This document shows positions 1 to 9,147 of a stretch of DNA of 64,000 bases, in pieces. Positions within the stretch are counted from its first letter, which is position 1; the number at the start of each line of letters is the position of its first letter. The stretch spans positions 1,786,457-1,850,456 of the forward strand of contig NZ_LR733293.1 in the NCBI RefSeq assembly GCF_902506095.1, in the 5' to 3' direction. Origin of the DNA: Arthrobacter sp. 9AX. GTDB lineage: Bacteria > Actinomycetota > Actinomycetes > Actinomycetales > Micrococcaceae. The notes beneath the pieces were generated by a model that worked only from the letters and a program-made list of their open reading frames with translations, did not search any database and had not been told where the DNA came from. Both the position numbers and the translations under genes were made by a program.

Positions 1-1938
1 CCGGAGCCCCCGCGTCCGGCCCCCGGTGTCCGCCGGCCCACCCAGGCGGAGATCGCCGCCGAAAAGATCAAGGCCGCACAGGGCCTCGGCAGCCCCGCGG
101 CGCCCGCCCCGGACAACGCCACCGAAGCCATTCCCATGGTCGCCCCCGGCATGGCCGCCCCCGGCGCCAGGCCCGCCGTACCCGCCGTGCCTGCCAACCC
201 GGTGGCTCCCGCCCCGCCGCCCGTTCCCATCCCGCAGCGCACCGAGCAGTTGTCCCTCGCCGGCGACGTGACGTACACGCTCCCGGCGTCGGACTTCCTG
301 ACGCCGGGCTCCATCCCGAAGGAGCGCACGGAAGCCAACGACGCCGTCGTCGCCGCCCTGACGGACACCCTGACGCAGTTCAACGTCGACGCCACCGTCA
401 CGGGCTTCAGCCGCGGCCCCACCGTGACCCGGTACGAGATCGAACTGGCCCCGGGAACCAAGGTGGAGCGGGTCACCGCCCTGTCCAAGAACATCTCCTA
501 CGCCGTGGCCTCCAGCGACGTACGCATCCTCAGCCCCATCCCGGGCAAGTCGGCCATTGGCATCGAGATCCCCAACACGGACCGTGAGACGGTGTCCCTG
601 GGCGACGTGCTCCGCAGCCAGAACGCCCGCCGCACCGACCACCCGATGGTGATGGGTGTGGGCAAGGACGTTGAGGGCGGCTACGTGGTGGCCAACCTGG
701 CCAAGATGCCCCACCTGCTGGTGGCCGGCGCCACCGGTGCGGGTAAGTCCTCGTTCGTGAACTCCATGATCACCTCCATCCTGATGCGCTCCACCCCGGA
801 CGAGGTGCGGATGGTGATGGTGGACCCGAAGCGTGTGGAATTGACTGCGTACGAGGGCGTCCCGCACCTCATCACGCCCATTATCACCAATCCCAAGAAG
901 GCCGCAGAAGCGCTCCAGTGGGTGGTCCGCGAGATGGACGCCCGCTATGACGACCTCGCCAACTACGGGTTCAAGCACATCGATGACTTCAACAAGGCAG
1001 TCCGTGCGGGCAAGGTCCAGCCGCCGGTGGACTCCAAGCGGGTCATCCGCCCGTACCCCTACCTGCTGGTGATCGTGGACGAACTCGCGGACCTGATGAT
1101 GGTGGCTCCGCGCGACGTCGAAGACTCGATCGTGCGCATCACCCAGCTGGCCCGCGCCGCCGGCATCCACCTGGTCCTGGCCACCCAGCGGCCATCCGTG
1201 GACGTGGTGACCGGCCTGATCAAGGCCAACGTCCCGTCCCGCATGGCGTTCGCCACCTCCTCGGTCACCGACTCGCGCGTGGTCCTGGACCAGCCGGGTG
1301 CCGAGAAACTCATTGGCCAGGGCGACGCCCTGTTCCTTCCCATGGGCGCGTCGAAGGCCATGCGTGTCCAGGGCGCCTGGGTTACCGAGTCCGAGATCCA
1401 CAAAGTGGTGGAGCACGTCAAGGGACAGCTGCAGGCAACCTACCGCGACGACGTTGCGGCTGAGGCTCCGAAGAAGCAGATCGACGACGACATCGGCGAC
1501 GACCTTGAGGTGCTGCTGCAGGCCACCGAACTGGTGGTCACCACGCAGTTTGGCTCCACGTCCATGCTGCAGCGCAAGCTGCGCGTCGGCTTCGCCAAAG
1601 CGGGCCGCCTGATGGACCTGCTCGAATCCCGCGGAGTGGTGGGCCCATCCGAAGGCTCAAAGGCCCGCGACGTGCTGGTGAAGCCGGACGACCTCGCACC
1701 CGTCCTCGCAGCCATGAGGGGCCAGGAGGCTCCGTCCGCTCCGGATGCGCAGACGGCCGCGCTCAGCGACAACGCGAACGCCAATATCGCCCAGGGCGGG
1801 TACGCCGAGGACCTGGTAGCCGCGGACCTGGACCAGCGAAAGCAGAGCGTGGAGTACTACGACGGCTCGGATTCCCCGCCGGGTGGTTATGACGACGAGG
1901 ACGGCTCGGAGGACGCCTGGTCCCTGACCGGGCGCTAG
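1..1938 (+). CDS. ftsK: DNA translocase FtsK/SpoIIIE, C-terminal part (5' end outside window)
   Basis: The frame is open from the first base, so this is the last 645 codons of a longer gene; its membrane-anchored N-terminus lies upstream. FtsK is a hexameric, septum-bound ATPase that pumps chromosomal DNA during division. A Pro/Ala-rich linker (residues ~1-85) precedes the alpha/beta motor. Walker A GATGAGKS is encoded at 727-750 and the Walker B stretch [13 protein letters not shown] at about 1063-1101. A C-terminal winged-helix gamma domain for KOPS reading follows at about 1510-1690 ([18 protein letters not shown]). An acidic tail ends the protein. pgsA follows 23 nt later. Family assignment is secure. 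Confidence 0.97.
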   Translation, partial: PEPPRPAPGVRRPTQAEIAAEKIKAAQGLGSPAAPAPDNATEAIPMVAPGMAAPGARPAVPAVPANPVAPAPPPVPIPQRTEQLSLAGDVTYTLPASDFLTPGSIPKERTEANDAVVAALTDTLTQFNVDATVTGFSRGPTVTRYEIELAPGTKVERVTALSKNISYAVASSDVRILSPIPGKSAIGIEIPNTDRETVSLGDVLRSQNARRTDHPMVMGVGKDVEGGYVVANLAKMPHLLVAGATGAGKSSFVNSMITSILMRSTPDEVRMVMVDPKRVELTAYEGVPHLITPIITNPKKAAEALQWVVREMDARYDDLANYGFKHIDDFNKAVRAGKVQPPVDSKRVIRPYPYLLVIVDELADLMMVAPRDVEDSIVRITQLARAAGIHLVLATQRPSVDVVTGLIKANVPSRMAFATSSVTDSRVVLDQPGAEKLIGQGDALFLPMGASKAMRVQGAWVTESEIHKVVEHVKGQLQATYRDDVAAEAPKKQIDDDIGDDLEVLLQATELVVTTQFGSTSMLQRKLRVGFAKAGRLMDLLESRGVVGPSEGSKARDVLVKPDDLAPVLAAMRGQEAPSAPDAQTAALSDNANANIAQGGYAEDLVAADLDQRKQSVEYYDGSDSPPGGYDDEDGSEDAWSLTGR

Positions 1939-1949
1939 CCCAAAGACGG

Positions 1950-1955
1950 TAGCCT
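1950..1955 (+). promoter_or_regulatory. -10 hexamer of a predicted leaderless pgsA transcript
   Basis: TAGCCT ends 6 nt before the GTG of pgsA, matching the actinobacterial TANNNT -10 directly upstream of a start codon. No Shine-Dalgarno sequence is visible, so a leaderless mRNA is inferred. Confidence 0.5.
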
Positions 1956-1961
1956 AGAAAA

Positions 1962-2606
1962 GTGACTAGCACCGATGCAACCGCCGCCGGCCCGGGCCGT
2001 GCCGGGGTCTGGAACCTTCCCAACATCCTGACCATGCTCCGCATCGCGCTGGTGCCGTTTTTCGTCTGGTTCCTGATCGCTGACGCGCCCGGCCTCCACA
2101 GCGAGTCCGGTCCCTGGCGCTGGGCAGCGGCGGCAGCGTTCGCCGTCGCGATCTACACAGACAAGCTCGACGGCGACATCGCCAGGAGCCGGAACCTCGT
2201 CACCGATTTCGGAAAAATCGCCGACCCCATCGCGGACAAGCTCCTCATCGGTTCTGCCCTTGTGATGCTGTCGGTTCTTGGAGAACTGCCGTGGTGGGCC
2301 ACCCTGGTGATCCTGGTGCGTGAATGGGGCGTCACCGCCCTGCGCTTCTTCGTCATCCGGTACGGCGTCATTCCCGCCTCCCGCGGCGGCAAGCTCAAAA
2401 CGGTGATCCAGACGGCAGCGATCTTCCTGTACCTGCTCCCGCTCGCCGCGATTGCGCCGTGGCTTGCCTGGCTGGCGTTCGCCGTCATGATGGTGGCCGT
2501 TGCAGTCACCGTGTGGACCGGCGTCGAGTACGTCGTTGAAGCCATGCGACTGCGCGCCAAGGGAAAAGTGCAGGGAACCACCAAGGGCGGGCAGGAACCG
2601 GCATGA
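1962..2606 (+). CDS. pgsA: CDP-diacylglycerol--glycerol-3-phosphate 3-phosphatidyltransferase
   Basis: Integral membrane enzyme (214 aa) of the CDP-alcohol phosphatidyltransferase family. It is expected to make phosphatidylglycerophosphate, the precursor of phosphatidylglycerol and cardiolipin. The family motif is complete: D70-G71-x2-A74-R75-x8-G84-x3-D88-x3-D92. Several hydrophobic segments span residues ~22-62 and ~95-195. The GTG start is supported by the adjacent -10 hexamer and by MxxTD...WNLPNILT, a typical family N-terminus. Its TGA overlaps the ATG of the CinA gene by 4 nt, implying translational coupling. Other CDP-alcohol transferases (for example PI synthase) share the motif, but the ftsK-pgsA-cinA order supports PgsA. 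Confidence 0.92.
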   Translation: MTSTDATAAGPGRAGVWNLPNILTMLRIALVPFFVWFLIADAPGLHSESGPWRWAAAAAFAVAIYTDKLDGDIARSRNLVTDFGKIADPIADKLLIGSALVMLSVLGELPWWATLVILVREWGVTALRFFVIRYGVIPASRGGKLKTVIQTAAIFLYLLPLAAIAPWLAWLAFAVMMVAVAVTVWTGVEYVVEAMRLRAKGKVQGTTKGGQEPA

Positions 2607-3097
2607 CCAACCAGCAGCATCTGTCGCTTCACCATCTCTCCGAGCAGGCAGTCCGGAAAGCCATGGAAACCAAGCGCACCGTGGCCACAGCCGAGTCGCT
2701 GACGGCCGGCATGGTTTCCGCGGTGCTCGCTGACACGCCGGGCGCGTCTGGAATGCTGCAGGGCGGGGTAGTGGCCTACCAGAACTCCGTCAAGGCGGAC
2801 GTGTTGAAGGTTTCGCCGGAACTGCTGGCCGACGTCGGATCCGTTGACAGCGGCGTGGCCGCTGCCATGGCTGAAGGTGCCAGGACGGCCCTGGGCGCCG
2901 ACATTGGTGTCTCCACCACTGGCGTTGCCGGTCCGGAATCGCACGACGGAAAGCCTGTGGGAACGGTGTACATCGGCATCGCCACGGGGGCGGGAACAAA
3001 CGCGTTCGGGTATGTGTTTTCAGGTAGCCGGGCAGAAATCCGCGGGCAGGCCTGCGCGGCCGCCCTGGAGCGGCTGACCGAGGCCCTGGCCTCCTGA
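2603..3097 (+). CDS. CinA-family protein, PncC-type nicotinamide-nucleotide amidohydrolase domain
   Basis: A 164-aa protein consisting only of the CinA C-terminal (PncC) domain. The N-terminal MoCF-like domain of full-length CinA is absent, as in many actinobacterial and E. coli PncC-type proteins. Family motifs visible are ATAESLTAGMVSA near residue 32, GGVVAYQNSVK near 57, and TGVAGPESHDGKPVGTVYIG near 105-125. Members deamidate NMN to NaMN in pyridine-nucleotide salvage; that activity here is inferred. It overlaps pgsA by ATGA. The pgsA-cinA-clgR-recA neighbourhood is conserved in Actinobacteria. Confidence 0.9.
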   Translation: MTNQQHLSLHHLSEQAVRKAMETKRTVATAESLTAGMVSAVLADTPGASGMLQGGVVAYQNSVKADVLKVSPELLADVGSVDSGVAAAMAEGARTALGADIGVSTTGVAGPESHDGKPVGTVYIGIATGAGTNAFGYVFSGSRAEIRGQACAAALERLTEALAS

Positions 3098-3121
3098 AGT
3101 TACCGGCCTGTAAAGTTGGCG

Positions 3122-3147
3122 GGAACAAAAGCCGGTACCGATTAGTT
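3122..3147 (+). promoter_or_regulatory. Candidate SigH/SigR-type (ECF sigma) promoter of the clgR gene
   Basis: GGAACA, then 17 nt, then GTT. This fits the -35 GGAAY(A) / -10 GTT pattern of redox/heat-stress ECF sigma factors SigH and SigR in Actinobacteria. It lies about 100 nt before the regulator. SigH control of clgR is known in Corynebacterium, so the match is biologically sensible but unproven here. Confidence 0.45.
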
Positions 3148-3200
3148 ATTACATTGTGTCGCTTCCGGAGAGCGGAGGCGCCTAGGATGAAAACACCAAT

Positions 3201-3220
3201 GGTTCGCTTCGCGGCGGACC
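3201..3220 (+). promoter_or_regulatory. Inverted repeat, candidate ClgR autoregulatory operator
   Basis: GGTTCGC, 6 nt, then GCGGACC: arms of 7 nt with one mismatch. The TTCGC...GCGGA core resembles reported ClgR sites of the CGC-N5-GCG type, although the spacing differs by about one base. It sits downstream of the candidate promoter and 28 nt before the first possible start codon. Confidence 0.35.
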
Positions 3221-3248
3221 AGACTGAACGAGGAGCAAGGCGATACAG

Positions 3249-3701
3249 ATGGTAAAGCAGCCCGTATCCGTAAACGGCGTTGTCCGCTGGAAGGATGTGG
3301 GCCTCGCCGATCAGGCTAAGAGCGAACAGAAGGAGCGCAAGATGGTAGTACTTCGTCACGAAATCGGTGATGTCCTGCGCGATGTTCGCCAGCGTCAAGG
3401 GCGCACGCTCCGTGAAGTTTCGCATAGCGCCCGTGTCTCCCTGGGTTACCTCAGTGAGGTGGAGCGCGGTCAGAAGGAAGCATCTTCCGAGCTGCTGTCC
3501 TCGATCTGCTCGGCCCTGGACGTACCGTTGTCCAGCATGCTCCGCGAGGTCAGCGACCGCGTGGCAGTAGCCGAGGGCGTAGCCGTTCCGGATACCGTAC
3601 CGCAGGAATTCTCCCAGCGTTACGGACGCGACCTTGAGAGCGACCTGAACATCGAACTCAACGATGAACTTTCAACGGGCCTTCTCTCCGGCGCCCGGTA
3701 A
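3249..3701 (+). CDS. clgR: Helix-turn-helix regulator, ClgR family
   Basis: XRE/Cro-type HTH protein, 150 aa from the first ATG or 119 aa from the ATG at 3342. The conserved block ([20 protein letters not shown], then [20 protein letters not shown]) is the ClgR signature. In Actinobacteria, ClgR activates clp protease and other proteostasis/DNA-repair genes. Family members begin just before LRxEIGDVLR, which favours 3342 (preceded by AAGGAG). The upstream ATG also has GAGGAGCAAGG before it, and the extra 31 codons show coding-like third positions, so the longer form is given. The C-terminus ([20 protein letters not shown]) is acidic. An ECF-type promoter and a dyad lie upstream, and a strong hairpin lies downstream. 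Confidence 0.88.
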   Translation: MVKQPVSVNGVVRWKDVGLADQAKSEQKERKMVVLRHEIGDVLRDVRQRQGRTLREVSHSARVSLGYLSEVERGQKEASSELLSSICSALDVPLSSMLREVSDRVAVAEGVAVPDTVPQEFSQRYGRDLESDLNIELNDELSTGLLSGAR

Positions 3702-3731
3702 GGATTGAACCGCCCCGTTGGCGGCGTCGTG

Positions 3732-3770
3732 CAAGTGAAGCCTCCGGCAGCGCCGGGGGCTTCACTTGTT
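3732..3770 (+). terminator. Rho-independent-type terminator after clgR
   Basis: AAGTGAAGCC pairs with GGCTTCACTT around a GC-rich loop and is followed by TTGTTGTTGGG. It separates clgR from the convergent MarR gene. Confidence 0.75.
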
Positions 3771-3807
3771 GTTGGGCACTTTTTCCCCGGTACTTTTGTT
3801 CCCGGGA

Positions 3808-4416
3808 CTAAGACCGGGCTTTGGCCGCCGGCGCCTGATCTTTTTCCTGGGCAGCCGGTTCCGGGGCATCCTTTTCCTGGTCGCCGGGTTGCTGCCCATC
3901 GGGGGCTGCCGGACCATCGTGCGGGAAACCGTCGCGCTCGTACGTTGCGTTCAGCTTGGCCATAAAACGGGCCAGCTCCTGCAAATCCTCCACCGGCCAT
4001 TCACCCAGCCGTTCCCGGAAGACCTGCCGCCGCGCGTCCTGGACCTGGTGCATCTTTTCCTCCCCCTTGGGAGTGAGCCGGATGGCCTGCGCGCGCCCGT
4101 CCAGCGGATCGGCTTCCTTGGAGACCAGCCCGATGCTTTCGAGGAAGGCGATCTGGCGGCTGACGGACGGCTTGCCCACGCCGATGTTCATCGCAAGGTC
4201 GGTGAGCCGGATGGGACCCTCCCGACGGATGACTGTCAGCAGGCCGTAGGCTGCGGGTTCCATGTCGGGGTGGACCTGGCGGGAGAGCTGGTTGGAGATG
4301 GACCGTGCGCGCCGCCAGAAGAGGCTGATCTGGTGTTCCACGTTCTGCAGTGCGGCATCCACCACAGCGTCGTCGTCGCGGCCGTGCGGGGTCGGGGCGG
4401 CAAGGGGGTTGCTCAT
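3808..4416 (-). CDS. MarR-family transcriptional regulator
   Basis: Protein of 202 aa with a MarR winged helix at about residues 35-150. Seen are MEPAAYGLLTVIRREGPIRL, then TDLAMNIGVGKPSVSRQIAFL (recognition helix), and the wing DPLDGRAQAIRLTPKGEEK. MarR dimers usually repress neighbouring efflux or catabolic genes in response to small ligands; the target is unknown. About 45 C-terminal residues (DGPAAPDGQQPGDQEKD...) are low-complexity and acidic, which is not part of the usual ~150-aa fold. The gene is divergent from DUF3046 and convergent with clgR. A TAGAAT hexamer 7 nt before the ATG predicts a leaderless mRNA. Confidence 0.9.
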   Translation of the reverse strand: MSNPLAAPTPHGRDDDAVVDAALQNVEHQISLFWRRARSISNQLSRQVHPDMEPAAYGLLTVIRREGPIRLTDLAMNIGVGKPSVSRQIAFLESIGLVSKEADPLDGRAQAIRLTPKGEEKMHQVQDARRQVFRERLGEWPVEDLQELARFMAKLNATYERDGFPHDGPAAPDGQQPGDQEKDAPEPAAQEKDQAPAAKARS

Positions 4417-4423
4417 GGCAACA

Positions 4424-4429
4424 ATTCTA
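4424..4429 (-). promoter_or_regulatory. -10 hexamer of a predicted leaderless marR transcript
   Basis: Read on the minus strand, TAGAAT sits 7 nt before the ATG at 4416. Confidence 0.5.
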
Positions 4430-4457
4430 GGGTGCCGGATCGTGAGAGACTCTACAG

Positions 4458-4682
4458 GTGCGAATCAGCGACTATTGGCGACTTATGGACGACGAATTTG
4501 GCGCCGGCTACTCGCGGGTCCTCAGCGGTACCCTCGTTCTTGCCGGGGTTGGCGGCCGCACCGCGGACCAGGCGCTGGCCGCCGGAGTGGAGCCGCGCAA
4601 GGTGTGGCTGGCAGTCTGCGATGTCCAGGACGTTCCTGTTGAGCGCCGGCTTGGCCGGGACGTCAAGCCCCGCGCCGAATAG
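4458..4682 (+). CDS. DUF3046 family protein
   Basis: Small 74-aa protein starting at GTG, MRISDYWRLMDDEFGAGYS..., matching the actinobacterial DUF3046 family. Genes of this family commonly sit immediately upstream of recA, as here. No catalytic motif is visible and no function is established. The protein is soluble, with a conserved aromatic N-terminus and a VWLAVCDVQDVP segment near residues 49-60. Confidence 0.88.
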   Translation: MRISDYWRLMDDEFGAGYSRVLSGTLVLAGVGGRTADQALAAGVEPRKVWLAVCDVQDVPVERRLGRDVKPRAE

Positions 4683-4712
4683 CCGAATCCACCTGACACG
4701 CCGGGCAGTTGT

Positions 4713-4728
4713 TCGAATACCTGTTCGG
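4713..4728 (+). promoter_or_regulatory. LexA (SOS) box upstream of recA
   Basis: TCGAATACCTGTTCGG contains CGAAT-N4-GTTCG, matching the actinobacterial/Bacillus LexA consensus CGAAC-N4-GTTCG with one C-to-T change. A possible -10 TATGCT lies at 4736-4741, so bound LexA would cover the -35 region. Confidence 0.8.
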
Positions 4729-4753
4729 GTAAAGCTATGCTTTCCATAGCGGG

Positions 4754-4762
4754 TTATCCACA
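4754..4762 (+). other. Perfect DnaA-box 9-mer upstream of recA
   Basis: TTATCCACA is the consensus DnaA box. It lies about 110 nt before the recA start, just after the SOS promoter. A single 9-mer can occur by chance, so function is uncertain. Confidence 0.4.
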
Positions 4763-4872
4763 TAGCCGCCGTCCTCCGGCCGGAATGTCAGTGGGTCCCA
4801 TTAGCGTCAGAGATGACCAATAAACGGCCGCTGAGGCCACTCCAAAGCGAGAAAGCATTAGAGGTGTGAACC

Positions 4873-5928
4873 ATGGCGGCAGCCCCGGATCGTGCAAAAG
4901 CGCTCGAAGCAGCGCTGGCCCAGATCGACAAGCAGTTCGGTAAAGGCTCAGTCATGCGGCTGGGCGACGAAGTCCGGGCCCCCATCGAGGTCATCCCCAC
5001 CGGCTCCATCGCCCTGGACGTGGCACTGGGAATTGGCGGCCTTCCCCGCGGCCGCGTGGTGGAGATCTACGGTCCGGAATCCTCGGGTAAAACCACTGTT
5101 GCACTGCACGCCGTGGCAAATGCCCAGCGCCAGGGCGGCATCGCCGCCTTCATCGACGCCGAGCACGCACTGGACCCCGAGTACGCCGCCAAGCTCGGCG
5201 TGGACACGGACGCGCTCCTGGTCTCCCAGCCGGACACCGGTGAGCAGGCCCTCGAGATCATGGACATGCTGGTCGGTTCGGGGTCCCTTGACGTCATCGT
5301 CATCGACTCCGTTGCAGCCCTGGTGCCGCGCGCCGAAATCGAGGGCGATATGGGCGACAGCCACGTTGGTCTGCAGGCCCGGCTCATGAGCCAGGCACTG
5401 CGTAAGATCACCGGCCGGTTGAGCCAGACCAAGACCACCGCGATCTTCATCAACCAGTTGCGTGAAAAGATCGGTGTCTTCTTCGGTTCCCCCGAAACCA
5501 CCACCGGTGGTAAGGCCCTGAAGTTCTATGCCTCCATCCGTATTGACGTCCGCCGCATCCAGACCCTCAAGGAAGGCGCGGATTCGGTCGGTAACCGTAC
5601 CAAGGCCAAAATCGTCAAGAACAAGATGGCCCCGCCCTTCAAGATCGCCGAATTCGACATCATCTACGGCCAGGGCATCTCCCGCGAGGGCGGCATCATC
5701 GACATGGGTGTTGAGCACGGCATCATCAAGAAGTCCGGCTCATGGTTCACCTACGACGGTGACCAGCTTGGCCAGGGCATGGAGAACTCCCGCAGGTTCC
5801 TCCGTGACAACCCGGAGCTGGCCGCCGAGCTGGAGCGCCTGATCAAGGAAAAGCTGGGCGTTGGTGTGAAGCCGGCGGAGGCCGAGTCCAAGGACTCCCC
5901 GAAGCTGAAAGCCGTTGACGGGTTCTAA
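4873..5928 (+). CDS. recA: Recombinase RecA
   Basis: Protein of 351 aa, the usual family length, with no intein. It catalyses ATP-dependent strand exchange and acts as the co-protease for LexA self-cleavage. Walker A GPESSGKT is at residues 67-74. The [20 protein letters not shown] block spans the L2 region. The C-terminus ([19 protein letters not shown]) is acidic/charged as usual. The ATG is preceded by GAGGTGTGAACC. A LexA box and a DnaA 9-mer lie in the 190-nt leader. recX begins 4 nt after the stop, a classic recA-recX operon in which RecX dampens RecA filaments. Confidence 0.99.
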   Translation: MAAAPDRAKALEAALAQIDKQFGKGSVMRLGDEVRAPIEVIPTGSIALDVALGIGGLPRGRVVEIYGPESSGKTTVALHAVANAQRQGGIAAFIDAEHALDPEYAAKLGVDTDALLVSQPDTGEQALEIMDMLVGSGSLDVIVIDSVAALVPRAEIEGDMGDSHVGLQARLMSQALRKITGRLSQTKTTAIFINQLREKIGVFFGSPETTTGGKALKFYASIRIDVRRIQTLKEGADSVGNRTKAKIVKNKMAPPFKIAEFDIIYGQGISREGGIIDMGVEHGIIKKSGSWFTYDGDQLGQGMENSRRFLRDNPELAAELERLIKEKLGVGVKPAEAESKDSPKLKAVDGF

Positions 5929-5931
5929 CCG

Positions 5932-6600
5932 TTGAGCGGTACTGACAACGCGCGTCCCCGCCGGTCCAGGACCGGTGGGCGGCGCGCTGCTTCCTTTCCA
6001 GATGCCTTTCCGGATCCAGAAGCTTTCCCGGATACGGATGCTTTCCCGGGTACGGATGGTTCCCAGGGCGGGCCGGACGCCGGCGCTCCCTTCGCGGGGG
6101 ACGCCGAGGCTGATCCCTACTCCGTTGCCCGGAACATCGTGTACCGGCAGCTGACAGCATCCGCGAGAAGCAGGCTTCAGCTGGCCCGCAAGCTTGCCGA
6201 ACGGAACATCCCTGAGCACGTCGCCAAGGAAGTCCTCGACAGGTTCGAGGAAGCCCGCCTCATCAATGACGCCGATTTCGCCGACATGTGGGTGCGGAAC
6301 CGGTCGCAGACCCGCAAACTCGCCAAGGGTGCGCTCCGGCGGGAACTCTCGGAAAAAGGCGTGGACCAGGAAACTGCCGCGGCGGCCCTGGAACAGATCT
6401 CCGACGCCGATGAAGAGGCCGCCGCGAGGAGCCTGGTGGAGCGGAAGCTGCGGCCGGGAACCAATCTGGCGGACCGGGCGGAGCGGGACAAAACCACGCG
6501 GCGGCTGGCGTCGATGCTGGCGCGGAAGGGGTACCAGCCGTCCCAGGCCTTCCGGATTGTCAGTGAGGTCCTTGACGATCGGGCCGCTTCCGGAGCCTGA
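5932..6600 (+). CDS. recX: Regulatory protein RecX
   Basis: Protein of 222 aa with three tandem helical RecX repeats from about residue 63 (YSVARNIVYRQLTASARSRL) to the end (SQAFRIVSEVL). RecX binds RecA filaments and restrains recombination. The TTG start at 5932, 4 nt after recA, is the first in-frame start that gives coupling to recA. The first ~60 residues are not part of the fold and hold a short periodic stretch (DAFPDPEAFPDTDAFPGTDG, positions ~6000-6060) made of near-21-nt repeats. A later start would remove this tail, so the exact N-terminus is uncertain. Confidence 0.93.
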   Translation: MSGTDNARPRRSRTGGRRAASFPDAFPDPEAFPDTDAFPGTDGSQGGPDAGAPFAGDAEADPYSVARNIVYRQLTASARSRLQLARKLAERNIPEHVAKEVLDRFEEARLINDADFADMWVRNRSQTRKLAKGALRRELSEKGVDQETAAAALEQISDADEEAAARSLVERKLRPGTNLADRAERDKTTRRLASMLARKGYQPSQAFRIVSEVLDDRAASGA

Positions 6601-6612
6601 GCATTGACCCGG

Positions 6613-6618
6613 TACCCT
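6613..6618 (+). promoter_or_regulatory. -10 hexamer of a predicted leaderless miaB transcript
   Basis: TACCCT ends 6 nt before the GTG of miaB, and no Shine-Dalgarno sequence is visible. Confidence 0.5.
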
Positions 6619-6624
6619 TAACGG

Positions 6625-8202
6625 GTGAGCTTGACCATTCCTTCCCCCCTTTCCGGCACCAACACCTCCTCGGATCCCAGTACTGCGGCGCACCCTGCCG
6701 CCGTTCCGGAAACCGGCGCGCAGAAGGCACGCACCTATGAGGTCCGTACCTTCGGCTGCCAAATGAACGTGCACGATTCCGAGCGCATGGCGGGAATGCT
6801 GGAGAACGCAGGCTACGTGCCGGCAGACGGCGGCCAGGCCGACGTCGTGGTCTTCAACACGTGTGCCGTGCGGGAAAACGCGGACAACAAGCTCTACGGC
6901 AACCTCGGCATCCTGGCTCCGGTGAAGGCAGCCAACCCGGGAATGCAGATCGCGGTGGGCGGCTGCCTGGCCCAGAAGGACCGCGAAACCATCCTGAAGA
7001 AGGCCCCGTGGGTGGACGCCGTCTTCGGAACGCACAACGTCGGCGCCCTTCCCGCCCTGCTGGAGCGCGCCCGGCACAACCACGAGGCGCAGCTGGAAAT
7101 CCTGGAGTCGCTGGACGTTTTCCCCTCCACCCTCCCCACGAAGCGCGATTCCGTGTACTCGGGCTGGGTTTCCATTTCCGTGGGCTGCAACAACACCTGC
7201 ACGTTCTGCATCGTTCCGGCCCTGCGCGGCAAGGAGAAGGACCGCCGCCCGGGCGATATCCTCGCCGAAATCCAGGCCCTCGTGGATGACGGCGCCATCG
7301 AAGTCACTCTGCTGGGCCAGAACGTGAACTCCTACGGTGTGGAGTTCGGCGACCGGCAGGCCTTCTCCAAGCTGCTGCGTGCCTGTGGTGACATCAAGGG
7401 CCTGGAGCGGGTGCGTTTCACCAGCCCGCACCCGGCCGCCTTCACGGACGACGTCATCGAGGCCATGGCCGAAACCCCGAATGTGATGCCGCAGCTGCAC
7501 ATGCCGCTGCAGTCGGGCTCGGACAAGGTCCTGCGCGACATGAAGCGCTCCTACCGGTCTGCGAAGTTCCTGGGCATCCTGGACAAGGTCCGGGCCAAGA
7601 TTCCGCACGCCGCCATCTCCACGGACATCATCGTTGGCTTCCCCGGCGAAACTGAAGAGGATTTCCAGGCAACCCTGGACGTGGTGGAGAAGTCCCGCTT
7701 CGCCACGGCCTTCACTTTCCAGTACTCCAAGCGGCCCGGAACCCCTGCCGCGGACCTGCCGGACCAGTTGCCCAAGGCCGTGGTGCAGGAGCGGTTCGAG
7801 CGGCTCACCGCCCTCCAGGACCGTATCGCCGCAGAGGAGAACCGGAAGCAGCTCGGCCGCAGGGTTGAGGTTATGGTCACCGCGCAGTCAGGCCGCAAAG
7901 CCGGTGAAACACACCGCCTGTCGGGCCGTTCCCAGGACCAGCGGCTGGTGCACTTCTCCGTACCCGACGGTGCTGAAGCGCCTCGCCCGGGCGACCTCGT
8001 GACCGTTACCATCACCGAAGCCGCCGCTTTTCACCTCGTGGCCGATCCCGCGCCCGAGGATTACAGTCTCCGCCGGTCCCGTGCCGGCGACGCGTGGGAC
8101 CGGTCGCAGGCCGATTCCTGCGGCGTTCCGGCGCCGGGCACCGGCAACGGCCGGGCCGGGGTCTCCCTGGGCATGCCCTCGCTGCCCGTGCGCACCCGCT
8201 GA
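6625..8202 (+). CDS. miaB: tRNA (N6-isopentenyl adenosine(37)-C2)-methylthiotransferase MiaB
   Basis: Radical-SAM enzyme (525 aa) that adds the methylthio group to i6A37 of tRNAs. The N-terminal UPF0004 domain has its auxiliary cluster cysteines at C45 ([13 protein letters not shown]), C80 (NTCAVREN) and C114 (GGCLAQKD). The radical-SAM CxxxCxxC is C188-C192-C195. A TRAM domain occupies about residues 405-470. About 35 residues before the first motif and 55 after TRAM are extra, which is common in actinobacterial MiaB. It works just after MiaA, whose gene starts 3 nt downstream, so both steps of ms2i6A formation are encoded together. Confidence 0.97.
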   Translation: MSLTIPSPLSGTNTSSDPSTAAHPAAVPETGAQKARTYEVRTFGCQMNVHDSERMAGMLENAGYVPADGGQADVVVFNTCAVRENADNKLYGNLGILAPVKAANPGMQIAVGGCLAQKDRETILKKAPWVDAVFGTHNVGALPALLERARHNHEAQLEILESLDVFPSTLPTKRDSVYSGWVSISVGCNNTCTFCIVPALRGKEKDRRPGDILAEIQALVDDGAIEVTLLGQNVNSYGVEFGDRQAFSKLLRACGDIKGLERVRFTSPHPAAFTDDVIEAMAETPNVMPQLHMPLQSGSDKVLRDMKRSYRSAKFLGILDKVRAKIPHAAISTDIIVGFPGETEEDFQATLDVVEKSRFATAFTFQYSKRPGTPAADLPDQLPKAVVQERFERLTALQDRIAAEENRKQLGRRVEVMVTAQSGRKAGETHRLSGRSQDQRLVHFSVPDGAEAPRPGDLVTVTITEAAAFHLVADPAPEDYSLRRSRAGDAWDRSQADSCGVPAPGTGNGRAGVSLGMPSLPVRTR

Positions 8203-8205
8203 CCG

Positions 8206-9102
8206 GTGGGCTCCCCGCCTGTTATCGCCGTTGTTGGTCCCACTGGCTCAGGCAAGTCTGACCTGGCCGTCAATTTGGCGCTGGAACTGGACGGCGAAGT
8301 CATCAACGCCGATGCCATGCAGTTCTACCGCGGCATGGACATCGGCACGGCGAAAGTCACCCTGGCCGAGCGCAGGGGAGTGCCGCACCATCTCCTGGAC
8401 ATCCTTGACGTTACCCAGGAAGCCAGCGTCTCGCAGTTTCAGGAGCAGGTGCGCGCAGCCATCACGGACATTCATTCGCGTGGCAAACGGGCCATCCTCG
8501 CGGGCGGTTCCGGCCTCTATGTGCGGGCTGCGCTGGATGTCCTGGAATTCCCCGGTACGGACCCGGCGCTGCGGCGGCAGCTTGAGGAGGAACTCGCTGC
8601 CCAAGGTCAGGCGGCGCTGCTGGCCCGGCTCCACGCCGTGGACCCGGTATCCGCCGGCCGGCTCTCCGACGACCGCCGTATCATCCGGGCCTTGGAGGTC
8701 CACCAGCTCACGGGCCGCCCGTTCAGTTCCTTTATGCCCCGGCGCGAGTACTTCCAGCCTGCGGTGCAGGTTGGCCTCAGCGTCGACCGCGACCAGCTGC
8801 GCGAGCGGCTCGCCCTCCGGGTGCACCGGATGGTGGACAACGGCCTGTTGGCCGAAGTGGAACGGCTGGACGCCCAAGGACTGCGGCAGGGCAAAACAGC
8901 GCCCCGCGCCCTGGGTTACGCGCAGTTCCTCCGCGTGCTCGACGGCGAAGCAACAGTTCCGGACGCCGCCGAAGAGACCATCGTGGCAACACGGCAGTTC
9001 GCCCGGCGCCAACTCACCTGGTTGCGGGCCGACCCGCGCATCAACTGGCTCGACTGGCAGGACCCCGGGCTGACCGCGCGCGCGGCCGCTCTCTGCACCT
9101 GA
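8206..9102 (+). CDS. miaA: tRNA dimethylallyltransferase MiaA
   Basis: Protein of 298 aa that transfers the dimethylallyl group to N6 of A37 in tRNAs reading UNN codons, making the substrate for MiaB. P-loop [11 protein letters not shown] is at residues ~10-20, followed by the DMAPP/tRNA motif [18 protein letters not shown]. Further motifs are [11 protein letters not shown] near residue 100, [12 protein letters not shown] near 150, and a C-terminal [10 protein letters not shown]. The GTG start lies 3 nt after the miaB stop. A perfect 12-bp dyad follows between this gene and dapF. Confidence 0.96.
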   Translation: MGSPPVIAVVGPTGSGKSDLAVNLALELDGEVINADAMQFYRGMDIGTAKVTLAERRGVPHHLLDILDVTQEASVSQFQEQVRAAITDIHSRGKRAILAGGSGLYVRAALDVLEFPGTDPALRRQLEEELAAQGQAALLARLHAVDPVSAGRLSDDRRIIRALEVHQLTGRPFSSFMPRREYFQPAVQVGLSVDRDQLRERLALRVHRMVDNGLLAEVERLDAQGLRQGKTAPRALGYAQFLRVLDGEATVPDAAEETIVATRQFARRQLTWLRADPRINWLDWQDPGLTARAAALCT

Positions 9103-9147
9103 CGCTCTGCACCGGAATGGGCGCCGGTGAAGGAGTTTTTGTCCACG

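Noticed and set aside
5740..7608. 622-codon open frame on the minus strand opposite recA-recX-miaB
   Set aside because: Antisense shadow caused by high GC; composition is His/Arg/Gly-rich with no family motif, and it covers three well-supported plus-strand genes.
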